This document shows, piece by piece, positions 59,974 through 64,000 of a stretch of DNA of 64,000 nucleotides; positions within the stretch are counted from its first letter, which is position 1; every line of letters starts with the position of its first letter. The notes under the pieces are model-generated. The model saw only the letters and a list, made by a program, of their open reading frames with translations, made no database searches and was not told where the DNA came from. Both the position numbers and the translations under genes were made by a program. The stretch comes from a bacterium SCSIO 12844 (GTDB lineage: Bacteria; Pseudomonadota; Gammaproteobacteria; Francisellales; Francisellaceae), in NCBI GenBank assembly GCA_024397935.1, contig CP073743.1, positions 2,914,001 to 2,978,000 on the forward strand. Reading direction: 5' to 3'.

Positions 59974-60672
59974 TTATCGGCTAAAATGCTTTTTATAAAG
60001 TAGCTGCAATACTTGTACTAATAATGCAAAACCAAAAGCACTGTAGATATAACCCTTATCAATCGAGATATCAACACCTGAAGCAATAATAATGACACCA
60101 ATTAAAAGTAAGAAACATAATGCCAATAACTTAAAATTCACTTCTTTAGCTAATGGTGCTAAGTATTTAGCAGCAACTAACATTAACGCACATGAGACAA
60201 GAATCGATAAACTAATCACCCAGAGATTATCAATTAAGCCAATTGCTGTGATAATACTATCTAATGAAAAAACCATATCAATTAAGATAATCTGCACAAT
60301 CGCACTTAGGAAAGTCTTTGCTGTATGTGATTTATTGTCATGATTTGGGAAAAACAGTAAATACACTTCATGCAGTGCCTTAATAATCAAAAACGCACCA
60401 CCAAAAATCAAAATTAAATCACGGATACTAATCGCATTACCAAAAATATTAAATAAACTATCGGTTAGCTGCATTAAATAACCAATAAAAAATAGACCAA
60501 CAATACGCATTAATGCTGCTAATATGATGGCAATTTTTTGCGTTTTCTTCTGAATAGATTCTGGCAATTTAGCCGTAATGATATAAATAAATAACAAGTT
60601 ATCAATTGCTAAAATACTTTCTAATAAAGTAATCATTAAAAAGCCTGATACAAGTTCCAGCGGAACGTCCAA
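59974..60672 (-). CDS. TerC-family membrane protein
   Basis: About 232 residues with seven hydrophobic helices. Conserved acidic motifs LLESILAIDNLLF and VFSLDSIITAIG in membrane helices, typical of TerC, linked to metal (Mn) export and tellurite resistance. AGGAG touches an ATG at 60681 with no spacing but is 9 bases from the TTG at 60672, so TTG may be the true start (MDVPLELV). Monocistronic. Confidence 0.85.
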   Translation of the reverse strand: MDVPLELVSGFLMITLLESILAIDNLLFIYIITAKLPESIQKKTQKIAIILAALMRIVGLFFIGYLMQLTDSLFNIFGNAISIRDLILIFGGAFLIIKALHEVYLLFFPNHDNKSHTAKTFLSAIVQIILIDMVFSLDSIITAIGLIDNLWVISLSILVSCALMLVAAKYLAPLAKEVNFKLLALCFLLLIGVIIIASGVDISIDKGYIYSAFGFALLVQVLQLLYKKHFSR

Positions 60673-60887
60673 AAAAGTCATCTCCTAAATTATTCAATCG
60701 ATTCCATTTTATGAATAGAAATTAATCAATGTCAATAGCTAAAATATATAAAGTTAAGATTTTTTATGCTTTTAAATTAACTTAAATATATCAATACGAA
60801 TAAAAAGCATTTACAATAAGTGACGATTTTGATACCACAAAATCATTTAACTATTGATGAAAAAAAGCATAAAAAGGTTTATTATCA

Positions 60888-61478
60888 ATGCCTTATATAC
60901 TAGTAATCTACTACAGCCGCTATGGAAAAACCAAAGACTTAGCATATCAAATTGCCGAAGGCGTTTTAAGCGTTGAAGGTATCGAAGTAAAAATACGAAC
61001 CGTTGCTGAAATCGTAACTACTACTGATAAAAACACAGCAATAACTGAGCAAGCTGAGCTTTGCGTTACTCAAGAAGAGCTTAAAAACTGCGCGGGTTTA
61101 ATCATTGGCTCACCAACTTATTTTGGTAATATGGCTGCTGCCATGAAACATTTCTTTGATTCAACTTCTGATCTTTGGATGACAGGCGCATTAATTAATA
61201 AACCAGCTGGTGTCTTTACTTCAACTGGTGGTATGCATGCAGGTCAAGAAGCAACACTTTTAAGTATGATGCTACCACTTTTACACCATGGGGCTTTAAT
61301 TACGGGTATACCATATAGCTGTAAAGCACTACATACAACAACTACAGGTGGTAGCCCTTATGGTGCATCTCATCATGCAGGTGGTGTTATTGCAAATCCA
61401 ATTTCTAAAGATGAGAGCGATGTCTGTAAAACATTAGGTAAAAATGTTGCCACCTTAGCGAAAAAGCTTCAAGATTAA
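60888..61478 (+). CDS. wrbA: NAD(P)H:quinone oxidoreductase WrbA-type
   Basis: 196 residues, flavodoxin-like FMN enzyme reducing quinones by two electrons. FMN-phosphate loop VIYYSRYGKTKDLA, GSPTYFGNMAAAMKHFFD, and TSTGGMHAGQEATLLSMMLPLLHHGALITGIPYS as in WrbA. AAGG 10 bases before the ATG. Just upstream of ssrA. Confidence 0.93.
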   Translation: MPYILVIYYSRYGKTKDLAYQIAEGVLSVEGIEVKIRTVAEIVTTTDKNTAITEQAELCVTQEELKNCAGLIIGSPTYFGNMAAAMKHFFDSTSDLWMTGALINKPAGVFTSTGGMHAGQEATLLSMMLPLLHHGALITGIPYSCKALHTTTTGGSPYGASHHAGGVIANPISKDESDVCKTLGKNVATLAKKLQD

Positions 61479-61574
61479 ATATTTTTTACTAAAAATCATA
61501 TATTTAGGCACGATAAATCACCTCTCTACAACTTAATTTATCATACATTTTAAAATCCTTATAAAAACCATTAT

Positions 61575-61603
61575 TTGCATAAATCAACGCTATTCTATAT
61601 AAT
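61575..61603 (+). promoter_or_regulatory. ssrA promoter
   Basis: -35 TTGCAT (61575-61580), 17-base spacer, perfect -10 TATAAT (61598-61603). The mature tmRNA 5' end is 14 bases downstream. Confidence 0.85.
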
Positions 61604-61616
61604 AATCTTGATATCC

Positions 61617-62043
61617 GGGGGCGATTATGGATTCGACGGGAATTACAACGCTTTTTCGGTGCATGTCGAGGGTGCTATCTTACCTCGTAAAATACGATGC
61701 AAATTGTCATAATAACTGGCAACAAAAACAAAAAATCTCGTGTACCAGCTAACGATAATGCGTATGCTGGTGTTGCAGCGAAAGCTGCTTAATTCAGTCT
61801 AAACAACTGAACGCGAACGTTGGTTACTATTTGTCTGTAGGTAGTAAGTCCCAACGGTCATATTTTTACAGACTCGTCTAAGGGCTACACCTGTTAGCGC
61901 CTTGATTAAACTTTAAACGGGTACACTTTAGACCTTCCCTGACCATCGGGTAGTTTAAAGCAAGCATTAAAGATCGGTCTAAACATGTAGAGCCAAAAGC
62001 TGAGGATTTGCGGACGCGGGTTCAACTCCCGCCGCCTCCACCA
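61617..62043 (+). ncRNA. ssrA: tmRNA
   Basis: 427 bases. 5' GGGGGCG pairs with 3' CGCCTCC (one G-U), followed by encoded ACCA. The tRNA-like part has GGATTCGACGGG after the acceptor and GGTTCAACTCCC near the 3' end. The tag frame runs 61718-61792 and ends ..ANDNAYAGVAAKAA then TAA (24 residues from the GGC at 61718). Rescues stalled ribosomes with SmpB. The tag is Francisella-like rather than the E. coli ..YALAA form. Confidence 0.97.
62018..62043 (+). other. Putative attachment site at the ssrA 3' end
   Basis: The terminal segment of ssrA, including the T-arm and CCTCCACCA, lies 188 bases before a P4-type integrase gene on the same strand. Integrases of this class commonly insert at ssrA or tRNA 3' ends and restore them. 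The matching right-hand site lies outside the window, so the core cannot be delimited. Confidence 0.6.
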
Positions 62044-62176
62044 TTCACCAATTCCACCTACTTCTAAGCACATCCAACAAAGCCCATAAAATTCTTTAAA
62101 ATCAATGAATTAAAGCGTTTTCCTGATCATCTCAACTCCATTTTCATCTATCGAAATCCATTTGAATCCACGTTCA

Positions 62177-62252
62177 AAGTGGGGTAACATTTGGGGTAAC
62201 TTTAATGATCGTCAATATTGGAATTTAGCGAATGGCAAAAGTTACCCCACTT
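62177..62252. repeat. GGGGTAAC repeats around the integrase start
   Basis: TGGGGTAAC occurs at 62180-62188 and again at 62192-62200. The 12-base AAGTGGGGTAAC (62177-62188) has a perfect inverted copy at 62241-62252 inside codons 4-7 of the integrase. The arrangement would suit integrase arm-type sites or autoregulation. Confidence 0.7.
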
Positions 62253-63419
62253 CAAATCAAAAATGCACAACCAAAAGATAAGCCCTATAAAATTTATGAT
62301 GAGCAGGGCCTATTTATGATTGTTAACCCCAATGGCAGTAAATGGTGGCGTCTAAAGTATCGTTTTCAAGAAAAAGAAAAAACTATATCTTTAGGTGTCT
62401 ATCCAAAAATATCCCTTAAAGAAGCACGAGTAAAACGTAACCAACATAGACTTATTATAGAATCTAAACATGATCCATCAGAAGTAAGAAAAGAAAAAAA
62501 ATTAAAGGAACGTAGTGATCATTCTTTTGCACACCTAGCTCTTTTATGGCATAAGAAAAAAGCAACTAACTGGACTACAAAATATTCTGACAGCGTTCTA
62601 ACCAGAATAAAAATAAACCTTCTGCCTTATATTGGCAAAACAGATATCAATGATTTAACACCCAAAATAATGCTAGAAGTATTACGTAAAATTGAATTAA
62701 GAGGCGCAATTGAAACTGCTCATCGTATTAGGTCTATTGCTAGCCAAATCTTTAAATTTGCTATTGCTATGGATATATGCATCTCTGATCCAACTCGAGA
62801 TATTGGTGCAGCTTTAGCTGTCTCACCTACTAAACATTATCCATCGCTTACAAACCCAAAAGATATTTGCATCCTATTGCATAAAATTGATAAATATCCT
62901 GGTAGCTTCACTACGCGCTGTGCCTTACAGTTAGCCGCTTTATTTTTTGTTCGTCCTGGTGAACTTGCACAAGCAAAATGGTCAGAATTTGATTTAAATC
63001 TCAAACAATGGCATATTCCAGCTGAACGTATGAAAATGAAGTCAAAACATATCGTTCCATTATCAAAACAAGCGATAGACATCATACAAAGCCTATCTAC
63101 ATATACCGATCATAGTCCTTATTTATTTCCACACACTAAAAGTTGGAAACAACCAATGAATCGTGAAACACTACGTTGCGGCTTAAGGCGAATCGGTTAT
63201 AAATCAGGTGAAATGACAACACACGGATTTCGTTCTATGGCTTCTACTCGCTTACACGAACTTGGATGGCCAAGTGATATTATTGAGCGTCAATTAGCAC
63301 ATGTTGAGCGCAATAAAGTCAAAGGGGCTTATAATTATGCTGAACATTTAGAAAAAAGAACTGAAATGATGCAATTCTGGGCAGATTATCTTGATCAATT
63401 AAAAATCTGCAGATTTTAG
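62232..63419 (+). CDS. P4-type tyrosine integrase
   Basis: 395 residues. N-terminal arm-binding DUF4102-like domain (LQIKNAQPKDKPYKIYDEQGLFMIV, TISLGVYPKISLKEAR), SAM-like core-binding domain, and catalytic domain with R241 (VRPGELAQAKW), beta-hairpin Lys near 270, H331-R334 (HGFRSMASTRL), H357 and nucleophile Y367 (AYNYAEHLEKR). All catalytic residues are present. Marks an element inserted at ssrA that extends past the right edge. Confidence 0.95.
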   Translation: MAKVTPLQIKNAQPKDKPYKIYDEQGLFMIVNPNGSKWWRLKYRFQEKEKTISLGVYPKISLKEARVKRNQHRLIIESKHDPSEVRKEKKLKERSDHSFAHLALLWHKKKATNWTTKYSDSVLTRIKINLLPYIGKTDINDLTPKIMLEVLRKIELRGAIETAHRIRSIASQIFKFAIAMDICISDPTRDIGAALAVSPTKHYPSLTNPKDICILLHKIDKYPGSFTTRCALQLAALFFVRPGELAQAKWSEFDLNLKQWHIPAERMKMKSKHIVPLSKQAIDIIQSLSTYTDHSPYLFPHTKSWKQPMNRETLRCGLRRIGYKSGEMTTHGFRSMASTRLHELGWPSDIIERQLAHVERNKVKGAYNYAEHLEKRTEMMQFWADYLDQLKICRF

Positions 63420-63508
63420 TAATTTAGCTGTGACAGTGTGACAACTAATTATAAAGCATTCTCATATTAACTATGAATATCATAAGTAGAGACTCTGTTT
63501 ATCTATGC

Positions 63509-64000
63509 TTAAATATCTATTGCAATAAAAGCTGAATAGTTTGGATGTTTCCTATAAGAATTATTTTTCTTTCTTTCATAATATGAACCTAAAAATGTAA
63601 TATATTCATAATTCATTCTTTTTAAAATGTTTTGAGCTCTACTATTAGCATCTCTATTCGGAAAATTTAAACCAGCTCTTAATCTTATTTCATCATAACT
63701 GAACTTAATACCATGAACCTTTTCAATAAAGATTAAATCAAGCCACATTAAATTTTTCTTTTCAAGCCAAAAATCTAATATCAACTCAACTGCATTATCA
63801 TCATTATAAAATTCAAAATACTCTTGCTTTTTCTTATAATAAAGACCTTCTTTAACATTAATATACATACCATAGTTCTGTTGGACAAAATTTACTTTTT
63901 TACCATGAGGTAATGTAAACTGACGTTTTTTCAATAGTCCCACTGGCATATTTTCACATTCTTCATCTAATTTTTTGAAAACTCCTAAGGGGTTTTCTTG
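63509..64000 (-). CDS. Unknown protein of the integrated element (5' end beyond window)
   Basis: Not recognised. The frame is open to the right edge, 17 codons beyond an internal ATG at 63949 that has no clear Shine-Dalgarno, so the true start probably lies outside. The visible 163 residues are rich in Lys, Tyr, Phe and Asn, with a middle helix EFYNDDNAVELILDFWLEKKNL and a basic C-terminus (SYYERKKNNSYRKHP). AT-richer than the core genes, as expected for island cargo. Confidence 0.55.
   Translation of the reverse strand, partial: QENPLGVFKKLDEECENMPVGLLKKRQFTLPHGKKVNFVQQNYGMYINVKEGLYYKKKQEYFEFYNDDNAVELILDFWLEKKNLMWLDLIFIEKVHGIKFSYDEIRLRAGLNFPNRDANSRAQNILKRMNYEYITFLGSYYERKKNNSYRKHPNYSAFIAIDI

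Overview
The window is AT-rich chromosomal DNA from a gammaproteobacterium. RpoB, RpoC, EF-Tu and the L7/L12-L10-L1-L11 block are close to their E. coli counterparts. The tmRNA tag ends in ANDNAYAGVAAKAA, which from memory resembles the Francisella tag. Together with low GC and RelA, YheS, EttA and OmpR/EnvZ-like genes, this points to the Francisella/Fastidiosibacter side of the class. Genus-level placement is inference, not something read from the sequence.

Layout. 1-3 kb (minus strand): an MFS efflux gene cut by the left edge, preceded by an ABC-F ATPase (YheS type) whose leader has an 18-codon leader peptide and competing hairpins. 3-8.3 kb: a 1695-residue protein with pseudokinase, AAA-type ATPase, helical-repeat, GAF and class III cyclase regions. 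8.5-11.7 kb: a small secreted peptide, a MarR regulator, tsaD, galU and lapA. 11.7-25.7 kb: the core tRNA(Tyr-Gly-Thr)-tuf-tRNA(Trp)-secE-nusG-rplKAJL-rpoBC block, all on the minus strand, with a consensus promoter, an L10 leader region, an attenuator between rplL and rpoB, and terminators.

25.8-32.6 kb: a DUF4124 protein, relA, a KfrA-like DNA-binding protein, carA (without carB beside it) and phoB-phoR, whose PhoR has no membrane segments. 32.6-45 kb is accessory and envelope-oriented: a membrane fatty-acid-hydroxylase-like enzyme, several secreted proteins (HAD-like, glycoside-hydrolase-like, a DUF3261-type lipoprotein, two small ones), a flavin monooxygenase, an OmpR/EnvZ-like system beside a secreted protein, a MerR-TipAS regulator, a free periplasmic Cache domain and an NLP/NPP1 cytolysin-type protein. 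45-61.5 kb: ettA, an EamA transporter divergent from an XRE regulator with shared palindromes, an ankyrin protein overlapping a small gene, deoB-deoC, ftsY, an unknown membrane protein, a long-chain acyl-CoA ligase with an Asn-Gly hexanucleotide-repeat tail, a bacterioferritin-like protein, an FMN glutamate-synthase-like enzyme, YihY, TerC and WrbA.

61.6 kb to the right edge: ssrA (tmRNA), its 3' end used as the likely attachment site of an integrated element, then a P4-type tyrosine integrase and an unknown gene running off the window.

The main candidates for new biology are the leader-peptide-controlled ABC-F/MFS pair, the pseudokinase-cyclase signalling protein, the NLP protein, the ankyrin/small-protein pair and the repeat-tailed acyl-CoA ligase. 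No CRISPR array, prophage structural genes, rRNA or intact insertion sequence were seen.
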